A stretch of 64,000 nt of DNA from Flavobacterium hercynium (GCF_002217285.1 NZ_MUGW01000012.1:98682-162681), one strand, 5' to 3'. Counted from the stretch's first letter, positions 41,724 through 50,978 are shown. Translations and numbers: made by a program. Notes: generated from the sequence alone by a model not told the origin.

Positions 41724-42679
41724 TGGATTCTAAATTAAATAATGATCTGTCTTTAAAAGCAATATTAGATCGATTAGAAACGAAAAGAATTGATATTTCA
41801 TCTAATATTAAGTTTTATTCATATTTAAAAAAGTTATCATATTTAATTGTTATAGTTGGAATTTACTACGATTATAAGATAATAGCGGCGGTAATGTTTT
41901 TTCTTTGTTTCATTTTTGTGCTTTTAGGAAATGCTCGTACTAAAGGCAAGCTAGAAAGCTATAAAGAAGAGTATAAGTCGGAGGTTATTCCGTTGGCTTT
42001 GAAACAAATAAATAAAAGTTTAGTTTTTGAACCTAATAATGGCGTTCCGCATGCTGCACTCGAAAATTCAATGCTTTTTACAAGGGTTATTGATCGATTT
42101 GTTACACAGGATTTTATATATGGAATGCAAGATAAAACAGCTTTTTGTTTTTCAGAGGTTCGTGCAGAGTTTAAATCAGAAAGACAAACAAATAAAGGAA
42201 TAGTAACTAAGTGGTATCCTATTTTTCAAGGAATCATTTTTGTTGTTGATTTTAATAAAAACTTTAAAGTATCAACAATTGTAAGATCAAAAGAATTTGG
42301 TGATGATCTTGGAGGTTGGTTATCCAGAAATGTTTTTAATTCCGGAAATAGCGAAAGAGTACAGTTAGAAAATGCCAGTTTTAATAAAGAGTTCACAACA
42401 TATTCTAAAGACCAAATCGAAGCCCGATATATTTTGACTCCAAAGGTAATTGAGGGAATTTTGAAATTAAATGATAAATCAGATAAAACTATTTCTCTCT
42501 CGTTTATAAATTCAAGTTTATATGTTGCTTTGCCATTAAAAGCAGATCATTTTGAAGCTTCAATTCGTACTTCATTAACTGGTCCTGATTTCTTTTCTGA
42601 AGATCGTGCAATTGTACAATTTATGCATGATATTGTTCATGAACTCGATTTGAATACGAGGATTTGGGGGAAGGAATAA
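41723..42679 (+). CDS. DUF3137 domain-containing membrane protein
   Basis: A 318-residue protein with two membrane helices near the N-terminus (SYLIVIVGIYYDYKIIAAVMFFLCFIFVLLG region, about 40-75) and a soluble C-terminal domain matching the DUF3137 pattern: QDKTAFCFSEVRAEFKSE, WYPIFQGIIFVVDFNKNF, ARYILTPKVIEGILKL and SLYVALPLKADHFEASI. The function is unknown. It overlaps lemA by one base and is probably its partner. Confidence 0.8.
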   Translation: MDSKLNNDLSLKAILDRLETKRIDISSNIKFYSYLKKLSYLIVIVGIYYDYKIIAAVMFFLCFIFVLLGNARTKGKLESYKEEYKSEVIPLALKQINKSLVFEPNNGVPHAALENSMLFTRVIDRFVTQDFIYGMQDKTAFCFSEVRAEFKSERQTNKGIVTKWYPIFQGIIFVVDFNKNFKVSTIVRSKEFGDDLGGWLSRNVFNSGNSERVQLENASFNKEFTTYSKDQIEARYILTPKVIEGILKLNDKSDKTISLSFINSSLYVALPLKADHFEASIRTSLTGPDFFSEDRAIVQFMHDIVHELDLNTRIWGKE

Positions 42680-42758
42680 TTGATCTGAACTGTCTATTCG
42701 AAAAATGATTTGAAAAGAGTGAGAAGAAGTTCTGTATTAATTCCTAACGTTATTAAAA

Positions 42759-43232
42759 ATGAATTATCTTCAATTCCAATTATTAACTATGGTCGAAAAA
42801 ATTTTAACAGAATACGTCAATTTTATAAGGTATTTTGAAACTTTATTAAAAATTAAATATAAACAAGATATTAACCCTTGTTCGTTTTCGCCTACTTTTT
42901 TTAAAAGAGTAGGAACTATTGAAGGAATTGAATATTGGTTTCATGGAAGCGGTTGCACAGCTACAAAAGATGGTGTTATCTATGCTTATGATATTGGAGG
43001 AGATGAAATTGATTTTACGCAATGGAAATTTTCAGAGTTTGTGAGGACGCATCCTCAATATCAGAAATTAAATTATACTCCTGAATTTATCGAATATGAA
43101 TTGTATCAGCTTATTAGTAAAGGAGTATTGGGTTGGCTAATTATAGAAGGAGCTGAAGGGACTTCATTTGGATGTATTTTTAAATCGTATAGAGTTCTTT
43201 TAGAAGCGCCTTATGTTTACAGTATTACATAA
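42759..43232 (+). CDS. DUF6896-like protein
   Basis: A 157-residue soluble protein. The core FFKRVGTIEGIEYWFHGSGCTATKDGVIYAYDIGGDEIDFTQWKFSEFV resembles the DUF6896 domain, a family I associate with immunity-like genes near polymorphic toxins; the assignment is from memory. It lies at the right edge of the VgrG/LemA region and is followed by a strong terminator. Possible orphan immunity gene. Confidence 0.55.
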   Translation: MNYLQFQLLTMVEKILTEYVNFIRYFETLLKIKYKQDINPCSFSPTFFKRVGTIEGIEYWFHGSGCTATKDGVIYAYDIGGDEIDFTQWKFSEFVRTHPQYQKLNYTPEFIEYELYQLISKGVLGWLIIEGAEGTSFGCIFKSYRVLLEAPYVYSIT

Positions 43233-43238
43233 AAACCA

Positions 43239-43270
43239 AAAACCTCGATCTATTTAAAAATCGAGGTTTT
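43239..43270. terminator. bidirectional terminator
   Basis: The perfect arms AAAACCTCGAT and ATCGAGGTTTT, with a 10-base loop, lie between two convergent genes. Confidence 0.8.
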
Positions 43271-43297
43271 CCGTTTAATGTAAAATCAAAATAAAGT

Positions 43298-43531
43298 TTA
43301 CTCCAAATTTAGATAAGGATCTAAGACTTCGGCTAATTCGTTGAGCCAAAAAAAGCTGTTTTCGATGTTAATTAATTCATTTTTGAGTGTTGGGTCTTCT
43401 CGTAGAACTCCTAATGCAAGTACATAATTCAATTTTCTTATTGCTTTTGCCAAATCTTCGGGGGAAATGGTGTTGCTAAAAAAATCGATTAGTTTGATTT
43501 CGGTTTCTTTTGAAAGATTGTTTGTACTCAT
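43298..43531 (-). CDS. hypothetical 77-residue helical protein
   Basis: A small acidic, probably all-helical protein (KETEIKLIDFFSNTISPEDLAKAIRKLNYVLALGVL..ENSFFWLNELAEVLDPYLNLE). No family is recognised. It has its own promoter, about 140 bp upstream, and a leader that carries two overlapping short ORFs, so it is probably a real and regulated gene. Confidence 0.6.
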   Translation of the reverse strand: MSTNNLSKETEIKLIDFFSNTISPEDLAKAIRKLNYVLALGVLREDPTLKNELINIENSFFWLNELAEVLDPYLNLE

Positions 43532-43542
43532 AATCTTTGTAT

Positions 43543-43635
43543 TTAGGGAATATAAAAGCCCGCATAGCTAAGGTGTCCTACGCCACAAAGAGCGTTGCAG
43601 TTGTTTCCAATACCGCCACCATACCACACGGGCAA
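43543..43635 (-). CDS. 30-codon leader ORF, Gly/Cys-rich (TTG start)
   Basis: Out of frame with, and overlapping, the Trp-rich ORF. It encodes PVWYGGGIGNNCNALCGVGH and ends with a stop 11 bp before the 77-residue gene. Either this frame or the other may be translated; the presence of both within one structured RNA is the notable point. Confidence 0.3.
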   Translation of the reverse strand: MPVWYGGGIGNNCNALCGVGHLSYAGFYIP

Positions 43636-43654
43636 AGCTTTCTGTTGTTTTCAT
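43568..43654 (-). CDS. 28-codon Trp/Arg-rich leader ORF
   Basis: An ATG frame of 28 codons: MKTTESFARVVWWRYWKQ then LQRSLWRRTP. Five Trp and six Arg codons in 28 is far above chance. It starts about 12 nt after the predicted transcription start and is flanked by GCCCG/CGGGC, which could pair. A regulatory leader peptide is possible; which amino acid or signal it senses is unknown. Confidence 0.4.
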   Translation of the reverse strand: MKTTESFARVVWWRYWKQLQRSLWRRTP

Positions 43655-43672
43655 TCTTTGTGTTTAGGACTG

Positions 43673-43680
43673 CAAATATA
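43673..43680 (-). promoter_or_regulatory. promoter -7 element of the leader/77-aa unit
   Basis: TATATTTG on the minus strand, exact TAnnTTTG match, 19 bp upstream of the Trp-rich ORF. Confidence 0.55.
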
Positions 43681-43789
43681 ATAAAACCTCGTGTAAAGAA
43701 TAAATGTTTTCGCGGGAATGCATAAATGAATTTAATGGAATGAAATAGATTCTGCAAATCAACTTAATAGGTGTTTTGAAAATGAATAT

Positions 43790-43876
43790 CCTAGCCCTGA
43801 TAGAAGTGGAAATCCTTTTGCTTTTTTCTTTAAAAAGCAAAAGATTGTAGCGAATAGCAGGAAATAGCTCCTAAAA
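43790..43876 (+). ncRNA. structured RNA candidate B (flavo-1-like)
   Basis: CTAGCCCTGATAGAAGTGG, a long perfect stem CTTTTGCTTTTT/AAAAAGCAAAAG, GTAGCGAATAGCAGG and a final TAGCTCCTAAAAA. It shares the GATAG.AG and GTAGCG..ATAGC blocks with 27681-27783. It sits before the FAD dehydrogenase gene on the same strand. The assignment to a known flavobacterial RNA motif is from memory. Confidence 0.45.
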
Positions 43877-44001
43877 AGTCTAACAAAAAAATCTTAGAAC
43901 CTTTGCTACTTAGAGCCTCAGAACCTTTAAAAAAAGAACCTCAGAACCTTCAAAAAAAAGCTATTTTTGTAGTTGAAAAGAAAGCCATAAATTCAGCAAT
44001 A

Positions 44002-46908
44002 ATGTCAATAATTAAGGAGTTACAACAGTTAGCAACATCATTAGAAGGAACACTTTTGTATGATGATCTTCATAAAACGCTTTATTCTACAGATGCTTCG
44101 GTGTATCGCATCAGACCCAAAGCGGTTGCGGTGCCTAAATCGATAGAAGATATTAGTAAACTGATTCGGTTTGCGGCAGAGCAAGGTATTTCGATTACGC
44201 CAAGAACGGCGGGAACTTCGCTGGCTGGACAAACGGTGGGCGACGGAATTGTGGTGGATGTTTCTAAAAACTTTACAAAGATTCTGGATTTCGATCCGAT
44301 TCAAAAAACGGTTACGGTGCAGCCCGGCGTTATTCGCGATGAACTGAATTTATTTCTTAAACCTCACGGTGTTTTTTTTGGTCCTAACACGTCGACTTCG
44401 AACCGTTGTATGATTGGCGGAATGGTGGGGAATAATTCTTCGGGAACGACTTCGATCAGGTATGGTGTAACCCGCGATAAAATTGTAGAAATTAAAGCGA
44501 TTTTGAGCGATGGTTCAACGGTGGTTTTTAAGGAACTGACTTCGGCAGAATTTGTAGAAAAAACAAAAGGCGATACGCTAGAAAATAAAATATATAAAAG
44601 TCTTTACGATGAACTTTCGGTTAAGGCTACGCAGGATGAAATTATAAAAGAGTTTCCGAAACCTGAAATTCACAGACGAAATACGGGTTATGCGGTTGAT
44701 ATTCTGTTAAAATCGAATTTGTTTGGCGGAACGGAACCTACAATAAACGTTGGAAAATTGCTTTGCGGAAGCGAAGGTACGCTGGCTTTTACGACTGAAA
44801 TCAAACTAAAGGTAGACGATTTACCACCTGCGCATAATATTATGGTTGTGGCGCATTATCACAGCATTCAGGAATCGTTAGAATCTGTGGTGGTGGCGAT
44901 GAAGCATCATTTGTATACGTGCGAAATGATCGACGATACGATTTTGGATTGTACGAAGACGAATCGCGAACATATTAAAAACAGATTCTTTTTGGTTGGC
45001 GAACCTAAAGCGATAATGATGTTTGAGGTGGCTTCGAATGTTTTGGAAGATGCCGAGAATCAGGCAAATGCATTGATTGCGGACTTGGAAAAAAACAACT
45101 TTGGTTATGCGCTCGTAAAGATTTATGGTGCGGATATCGAAAAGGTAAACGAACTTAGAAAAGCAGGACTTGGGCTTTTGGGAAGTATTGTGGGCGATGA
45201 TAAAGCAGCTGATTCTATTGAAGATACTGCGGTGGAGTTGAGCGATTTACCGGCTTATATTGCGGAGTTTTCGGCAATGATGTTGCGTCACGGACAAGGT
45301 GCGATTTATTATGCTCATGCCGGTGCGGGAGAATTGCACTTGCGTCCGGTTTTGAATTTGAAGAAAACTACGGATTTAAAATTATTTAGAACCATTGCAA
45401 CGGATGTGGCGATTTTGGTTAAAAAATACAGGGGTTCACTAAGCGGGGAACACGGCGACGGAATTGTGCGCGGGGAATTTATTCCGTTTATGATTGGCGA
45501 AACGAATTATGAGTTGCTGAAACGAATTAAGTTGGCGTTTGATCCTAATTCGGTTTTGAATATTGGTAAGATTGTGAATGCCTTAAAAATGGATGAGAAT
45601 CATCGTGTGGTGTCGGGCAGGACAGAACCAGATATTAAAACGTTTCAGGATTTCTCGGACAGTTTGGGGATTTTGCGTGCTGCCGAAAAATGCAACGGAT
45701 CGGGTGATTGCAGAAAACTGCCATCAGCAGGAGGTGCGATGTGTCCGAGTTATCGTGCTACTAAAAATGAAAAGGAAACAACACGCGCCAGGGCAAATGC
45801 TTTACGCGAATATTTAACGTATTCTGAGAAAGAAAACAAATTTGACCAGAAAGAGTTATACGAAGTTTTTGAGCTGTGTGTGAGCTGCAAGGCTTGTGCA
45901 AGCGAATGTCCGAGCAATGTTGACGTGGCTACGCTTAAAGCGGAATTTTTATACCAATATCAAAAAGCAAACGGATTCTCGACCCGAAATAAGATTTTTG
46001 CACACAATGCAAAACTGAATAAAATGGGAAGTTTGTTTCCATCGATTACGAATTTTATTTCTAATCAGGCATTGGTTAAAAAAAGCATGGGAATCGCACC
46101 GGAAAGGGAAGTGCCTTTACTGGCTAAAAAGACATTCAGAAAATGGTTCGACGCTCAGAAAAAGCAAACTACCGAATTTCCGAACGGACAGGTTTATTTG
46201 TTTAATGATGAATTTACGAATTATTATGATGTAAACATTGGTATTGATGCTTTTGAACTTTTAACGCAACTGGGATATGAGGTTTTGGTTGTAAATCACG
46301 AAGAAAGCGGAAGAACCTATTTGTCTAAAGGATTTCTGGAAGAAGCTAAAAAAATAACGAATACTAACGTGCGTATTTTTAAGGATCTGATTGCTCCTAA
46401 AACACCGCTGATAGGAATTGAACCTTCAGCTATTTTGACTTTTAGAGACGAGTATTTACGTTTGGCAGATGATAAAGAAGGCGCCGAAAGGTTGGCGCAA
46501 AGTACTTTTACAATTGAAGAGTTCTTTAAAAGAGAGATCATTGACGGAAAAATTACGCCTGATTCTTTCTCGGAAGAGAAGAAAGAAATTAAAATTCACG
46601 GACATTGCCATCAGAAATCGTTAAGCTCAGTTGAAGCTACTTTTGCAATGCTGAACTTGCCAACGAATAATGTGGTGACGATTTACAATTCGGGCTGCTG
46701 TGGTATGGCGGGATCCTTTGGTTACGAAAAAGAACATTACAAGGTAAGTATGCAAATGGGAGAGGATACTTTGTTTCCTAAAGTGCGCTCAACTGCTGAA
46801 AATGTAAAAATTGCCGCTGCAGGAACAAGCTGTCGTCATCAGATTTTTGACGGAACCAGCAGAGAAGCGCAGCATCCGGTAAGTATTTTGAGAAGTTGCT
46901 TGCGATAA
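44002..46908 (+). CDS. FAD-linked oxidase with Fe-S and CCG domains (D-2-hydroxyacid dehydrogenase type)
   Basis: A 968-residue fusion of a GlcD-like FAD domain and a GlpC-like Fe-S domain. The PCMH FAD-binding part (about 20-240) has PRTAGTSLAGQTVGDGIVVDVS and GGMVGNNSSGTTSIRYG; the C-terminal FAD-oxidase part has SGEHGDGIVRGEF. Two 4Fe-4S sites follow (CNGSGDCRKLPSAGGAMCPS, CVSCKACASECPSNVDVA), then CCG-type motifs HGHCHQKSL and GCCGMAGSFGY. Such fusions oxidise D-lactate, D-2-hydroxyglutarate or similar acids. I chose the ATG at 44002; the frame extends to a TTG at 43903 but only with low-complexity sequence. Confidence 0.9.
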   Translation: MSIIKELQQLATSLEGTLLYDDLHKTLYSTDASVYRIRPKAVAVPKSIEDISKLIRFAAEQGISITPRTAGTSLAGQTVGDGIVVDVSKNFTKILDFDPIQKTVTVQPGVIRDELNLFLKPHGVFFGPNTSTSNRCMIGGMVGNNSSGTTSIRYGVTRDKIVEIKAILSDGSTVVFKELTSAEFVEKTKGDTLENKIYKSLYDELSVKATQDEIIKEFPKPEIHRRNTGYAVDILLKSNLFGGTEPTINVGKLLCGSEGTLAFTTEIKLKVDDLPPAHNIMVVAHYHSIQESLESVVVAMKHHLYTCEMIDDTILDCTKTNREHIKNRFFLVGEPKAIMMFEVASNVLEDAENQANALIADLEKNNFGYALVKIYGADIEKVNELRKAGLGLLGSIVGDDKAADSIEDTAVELSDLPAYIAEFSAMMLRHGQGAIYYAHAGAGELHLRPVLNLKKTTDLKLFRTIATDVAILVKKYRGSLSGEHGDGIVRGEFIPFMIGETNYELLKRIKLAFDPNSVLNIGKIVNALKMDENHRVVSGRTEPDIKTFQDFSDSLGILRAAEKCNGSGDCRKLPSAGGAMCPSYRATKNEKETTRARANALREYLTYSEKENKFDQKELYEVFELCVSCKACASECPSNVDVATLKAEFLYQYQKANGFSTRNKIFAHNAKLNKMGSLFPSITNFISNQALVKKSMGIAPEREVPLLAKKTFRKWFDAQKKQTTEFPNGQVYLFNDEFTNYYDVNIGIDAFELLTQLGYEVLVVNHEESGRTYLSKGFLEEAKKITNTNVRIFKDLIAPKTPLIGIEPSAILTFRDEYLRLADDKEGAERLAQSTFTIEEFFKREIIDGKITPDSFSEEKKEIKIHGHCHQKSLSSVEATFAMLNLPTNNVVTIYNSGCCGMAGSFGYEKEHYKVSMQMGEDTLFPKVRSTAENVKIAAAGTSCRHQIFDGTSREAQHPVSILRSCLR

Positions 46909-47193
46909 GAAGATAGGACGCGGATGGAACGGATTCACTTCGTGAAAGCGCAGGTGGGCGCGGATTTTTTTTTAAATCTGTATAAAATTCATAAAAAATA
47001 ATTCGTATTAATTCGTGAATTCGTGGCGAAAAAAACAATATCACGCATTTTTAGTTAAAATCACCGGCAAAAGAAAAAAAATCGGGATAAAAGAAAATCG
47101 TTTTATATATTTGAAATCAGGATATTTTTTGCATTATTTGCAAAATAAAACCATAAAGACTGAAATAATTTAATTTTAAAAGTAAAATCATAT
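46909..47193 (+). promoter_or_regulatory. intergenic region with APC permease promoter at 47106-47113
   Basis: No gene is present. TATATTTG at 47106-47113 matches TAnnTTTG and would give a leader of about 75 nt. The left part has gaattcgtg-type low-complexity phrases. Confidence 0.45.
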
Positions 47194-49128
47194 ATGGCAT
47201 TATCAGGTTTATTCCGAAAAAAGACGGTACAAGATATTCTGAAACAGGTTGCAAAAAACGAAGCAGATGGTCATAATGCATTAGGAAAACATTTAACAAC
47301 CAGAGACTTAACTGCATTTGGAATTGCTGCTATTGTTGGAGCAGGTATTTTTAGTACCATCGGAAAAGCAAGTGCTGATGGTGGACCAGCCGTTATTTTC
47401 TTGTTTCTTTTTACTGCTCTTGCTTGTGGTTTTGCCGCTTTTGCCTATGCAGAATTTGCCTCTATGGTTCCTGTTTCGGGAAGTGCTTACACGTATTCGT
47501 ACGTTGCTTTTGGAGAATTAATCGCCTGGGTTATTGGTTGGGCATTGATTATGGAATACGCTGTCGGAAATATAACGGTCGCCATATCGTGGAGCGATTA
47601 CTTTACAACGCTTCTCCAGAGTGGTGGTATTCACCTTCCGCAATGGATTCAGATGGATTATTTAACCGCTTCAAACGGATTTAAAGACGCTACTGCTTTA
47701 ATGCAGGGCGGAAAAGCATATCAAAACCTTGAACCTGCTTTGCAAGCCTCTTATACAGCCTGGACGACTGCACCTACAATTGGATCATTTCATTTCGTGG
47801 CAGATTTACCGGCTTTATTCATTATTATTTTAATTACTGCTTTGGTTTACAGAGGAATGAAAGAATCTCGTAATGCAAGTAACGTTATGGTGGTTGTAAA
47901 ACTATGTGTGGTTCTTTTGGTAATTGCAGTAGGTGTTTTTTATGTAGATACAGACAATTGGGATCCGTTTGCTCCAAATGGTGTGAGTGGAGTTCTAAAA
48001 GGAGTTTCAGCAGTTTTCTTTGCTTATATTGGTTTCGATGCTATTTCGACAACAGCCGAAGAATGTAAAAATCCGCAACGTGATTTACCTCGTGGTATGA
48101 TGTGGGCGATTATCATTTGTACTATTTTATATATTGCCATTGCCTTAGTTTTAACCGGAATGGTACATTACAACGAATTAAATGTTGGAGATCCTCTTGC
48201 ATTTGTTTTTGATAAATTGAATTTAAAATGGATGTCCGGAATTATTGCTGTAAGTGCTGTAATTGCCATGGCGAGCGTTTTATTGGTTTTCCAAATGGGA
48301 CAACCTCGTATCTGGATGAGTATGAGCCGTGATGGTTTATTGCCTAAAAAGTTTTCTACCGTACACCCAAAATTCAAAACACCATCTTTTGCAACAATCG
48401 TAACCGGTTTTGTGGTATCGATTCCTGCTTTGTTCCTAAACCTGACAATGGTAACAGATTTATGCAGTATCGGAACTCTATTTGCCTTTGTATTGGTTTG
48501 TGCGGGTGTTTTGGTATTACAGAACAAACCTGAAATTCCGCGTGGTAAATTTAAAACACCTTATATCAATTCGAAGTTTATTTTACCGGTTTTAATGGCT
48601 GCAGGATTGTATTATGCCTTTGCTTTCAACAACAAAGCAACAATGGCTTTTATAAATAATGATCCACAAATTATAGACGCTACTTCGATTATTACTTCTT
48701 TAGATAAAACAGAATCAGAACAAGTTTTAAGTTACTTAAAAAGCCTCGATGTAGAAAACAAAACGTCTGATACATCAGATTTAGAGCATTTATTAAGTCA
48801 ATATCAGGATGACGACGCAAAATATGCTGAAGTTGTAAAAGGATTGCCAATTAATGAAGCATCCAAATACGAATCAGGTTTTAGTTTGTTCAAGCATAAA
48901 ATTCCAATGTGGATCTTCTTATTTGTTTTAGTAGGATTAGCAGTTTGGGCAATTAGAAGAAACCTTTCTTTAATTCCGCTATTAGGATTAATCTGTTGCC
49001 TTTATATGATGGCAGAGTTAAGCGTTTGGAACTGGATTTACTTTACAATCTGGTTGCTAATAGGATTGTTTATTTACTTTACCTACAGCAGAAAAAACAG
49101 CAAGCTGAACTTTGTAGAGAAGGTTTAG
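47194..49128 (+). CDS. APC-family amino acid permease
   Basis: A 644-residue transporter with at least 12 membrane segments. LTTRDLTAFGIAAIVGAGIFSTIG near residue 35 is the unwound TM1 signature of the APC superfamily; FFAYIGFDAISTTAEECKNPQRDLPRGM and FQMGQPRIWMSMSRDGLLPKKFSTVHPKFKTP are also diagnostic of cationic-amino-acid-type permeases. It is about 100 residues longer than usual because of a polar stretch (about 487-560, DATSIITSLDKTESEQVLSYLKSLD..) between the last helices. Substrate unknown. Confidence 0.92.
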   Translation: MALSGLFRKKTVQDILKQVAKNEADGHNALGKHLTTRDLTAFGIAAIVGAGIFSTIGKASADGGPAVIFLFLFTALACGFAAFAYAEFASMVPVSGSAYTYSYVAFGELIAWVIGWALIMEYAVGNITVAISWSDYFTTLLQSGGIHLPQWIQMDYLTASNGFKDATALMQGGKAYQNLEPALQASYTAWTTAPTIGSFHFVADLPALFIIILITALVYRGMKESRNASNVMVVVKLCVVLLVIAVGVFYVDTDNWDPFAPNGVSGVLKGVSAVFFAYIGFDAISTTAEECKNPQRDLPRGMMWAIIICTILYIAIALVLTGMVHYNELNVGDPLAFVFDKLNLKWMSGIIAVSAVIAMASVLLVFQMGQPRIWMSMSRDGLLPKKFSTVHPKFKTPSFATIVTGFVVSIPALFLNLTMVTDLCSIGTLFAFVLVCAGVLVLQNKPEIPRGKFKTPYINSKFILPVLMAAGLYYAFAFNNKATMAFINNDPQIIDATSIITSLDKTESEQVLSYLKSLDVENKTSDTSDLEHLLSQYQDDDAKYAEVVKGLPINEASKYESGFSLFKHKIPMWIFLFVLVGLAVWAIRRNLSLIPLLGLICCLYMMAELSVWNWIYFTIWLLIGLFIYFTYSRKNSKLNFVEKV

Positions 49129-49172
49129 GTTTTGAGTTATTAGTTTTGAATTAAGAGTATAAATTGAAATAA

Positions 49173-50270
49173 ATGAGTTTTCTAAAAAATTTGTTCGGTA
49201 AAAAAGAAGCTGAACCCGTAACCTTGTCTTATGCTGAATTTTGGGATTGGTTTTCCAAAAATGAAAAGGAATTTTTTAAAACGGTTAGTGGAAGAGACAA
49301 TATAGAAAGAGATTTTTTTGCCAAAATTGGACCGAAATTGGGTGAAATTCAATCTGGATTTTATTTTGTCACAGGAATGTTTGACACCAATACAGTAGAA
49401 TTAATTTTAACACCGGATGGTGTAATCAAAAATATTTTTGCAATCGAAGAGCTTGTAGATGCTGCTCCAAAATTAGACGGATGGAAATTTACAGCCTTAA
49501 AACCAGCCACAAACAGCAAGGATTTTGGTATCGAAATGGAAGGTTTAAAATTCAATTTTGATAACCTTTCCTTTTTTCCTGTTACAAGCGCTGATTTTCC
49601 GGATAAGATTGACCTAACAGTAGTTTACGATTATTTTACAGAAGAAAACAGACGCGTTATAACCAATGCTATTTATATTTTTCTGGATAACTTTTTAGGA
49701 GAATTAGACTCGGTAACGATCATCGATTTTTTAACGGTAACCGGTAAAGACGATATTCGCGAAGAACTGATTCCGATAGAAAAACTAAAAGATTATTTAA
49801 TCTGGAGAGAAAAAGAATTTGTAGAGAAATACGAAGGCTTACGACACAGTACAGAAAACGATAGTTATGCGGCACTCGAAGCAACCCTTCATGATGGAAG
49901 TCCTCTAATCGCTATAATAAATACAGACGTTTTAGGTTGGGATAAAAAAGCATCACATCCTTGGATAGTTACTGTTGATATTCCGTTTGACGGAGGTAAT
50001 AACGGCATGCCTGATAATGCTACGTATGAGCTTTTAAATCAAATAGAAGATGAATTAATCGCAGAACTAAAAGATGCTGATGGTTATCTAAACATTGGGA
50101 GACAAACCGCAGAAAGTAAAAGAGAAATTTATTTTGCGTGCAAAGAGTTTAGAAAACCTCCAAAAGTTTTGAACGAAATAATCAAAAAGCACAATACAGC
50201 AATTAAAATAAGCTACGACATTTACAAAGACAAATACTGGCAGTCTTTTACACATTTCGAGCCAAGATAA
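49173..50270 (+). CDS. DUF695 domain-containing protein
   Basis: A 365-residue cytoplasmic protein in two halves. The first (WDWFSKNEKEFFKTV, LELILTPDGVIKNIFAIEELVDAAPKLDGWKFTALKP) and the second (DSYAALEATLHDGSPLIAIINTDVLGWDKKASHPWIVTVDIPF) match the DUF695-type pattern. The function is unknown; such proteins often sit next to SUKH-type genes, as here. It ends in a strong terminator. Confidence 0.75.
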   Translation: MSFLKNLFGKKEAEPVTLSYAEFWDWFSKNEKEFFKTVSGRDNIERDFFAKIGPKLGEIQSGFYFVTGMFDTNTVELILTPDGVIKNIFAIEELVDAAPKLDGWKFTALKPATNSKDFGIEMEGLKFNFDNLSFFPVTSADFPDKIDLTVVYDYFTEENRRVITNAIYIFLDNFLGELDSVTIIDFLTVTGKDDIREELIPIEKLKDYLIWREKEFVEKYEGLRHSTENDSYAALEATLHDGSPLIAIINTDVLGWDKKASHPWIVTVDIPFDGGNNGMPDNATYELLNQIEDELIAELKDADGYLNIGRQTAESKREIYFACKEFRKPPKVLNEIIKKHNTAIKISYDIYKDKYWQSFTHFEPR

Positions 50271-50275
50271 CATAC

Positions 50276-50310
50276 AAAAGCCGTTTTGAGATTTCAAAAC
50301 GGCTTTTTGT
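50276..50310. terminator. terminator, followed by TTAG tetranucleotide array
   Basis: AAAAGCCGTTTTGA/TCAAAACGGCTTTT arms with a 4-base loop, then a T-run and about five copies of TTAG (50313-50333) between two convergent genes. Confidence 0.8.
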
Positions 50311-50342
50311 TTTTAGTTAGTTAGTTAGTTAGTTTTTAATTT

Positions 50343-50978
50343 TTATTCTCCAAGTTCACCTAGTATTTTGTGTAGGTCTGTAAACTGTTGTTTGTTATTT
50401 GAGGCGTAAATCAGGTCGTAATAATCATCATTTTTTAGAACAGCTATCACTTCTTCCGGATGATTTCCATAGAAATGAACACCTATCCATTGCGAAAAAG
50501 AAAAATCGCGTTTGTTGAAGTTAGTTTCAATGATTTTTAGTTCTTCATTATTGATATACGCAAACTCTTCTGAATTAAATGGCAATGCAAATATGCCTTG
50601 AAGATGTGCTATAGCCTTTAAAAAATCAGTCAGAGAATCCGTTTCCTTATTCCATTCGTTTTCATCATAACTCATATAAACAGCCGGATTGTTGCTTTGT
50701 AAATCGTTTTTATGAATGCCCCATACGCAAGACCATTGATTTTCTACGTAAAAAATCAGAAAGTTTTCATCTTTAGATAATTGTAGCTTTTGAGGTTCAA
50801 TAAGTCTGTCCTGAGTTTGATTTAGTGCTGTGATTTTCCCCAATTGTAGATAATAATCGTAAAGTACTTGAGGAATGCTATCGCACACATTTTGGTATGT
50901 GGCTATTTCTTCATTCGAGAACCCATTATTTTGAGTTATGTCAAAAAGTTGTTTTATTGCTGTAAAATCGGTCATCAT
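50343..50978 (-). CDS. SMI1/KNR4 (SUKH)-like protein
   Basis: A 211-residue soluble protein. The order IPQVLYDYYLQLGK, LSKDENFLIFYVENQWSCVWGI, PAVYMSYDENEWNKETDSLTDFLKAI matches SUKH-superfamily proteins, which often serve as immunity proteins of contact-dependent toxins but also as cellular scaffolds. No toxin gene is adjacent, so this may be an orphan immunity gene. Confidence 0.65.
   Translation of the reverse strand: MMTDFTAIKQLFDITQNNGFSNEEIATYQNVCDSIPQVLYDYYLQLGKITALNQTQDRLIEPQKLQLSKDENFLIFYVENQWSCVWGIHKNDLQSNNPAVYMSYDENEWNKETDSLTDFLKAIAHLQGIFALPFNSEEFAYINNEELKIIETNFNKRDFSFSQWIGVHFYGNHPEEVIAVLKNDDYYDLIYASNNKQQFTDLHKILGELGE

Noticed and set aside
43903..44001. N-terminal extension of the FAD dehydrogenase from a TTG
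   Set aside because: The 33 extra residues come from low-complexity leader DNA; the family begins near the ATG at 44002.
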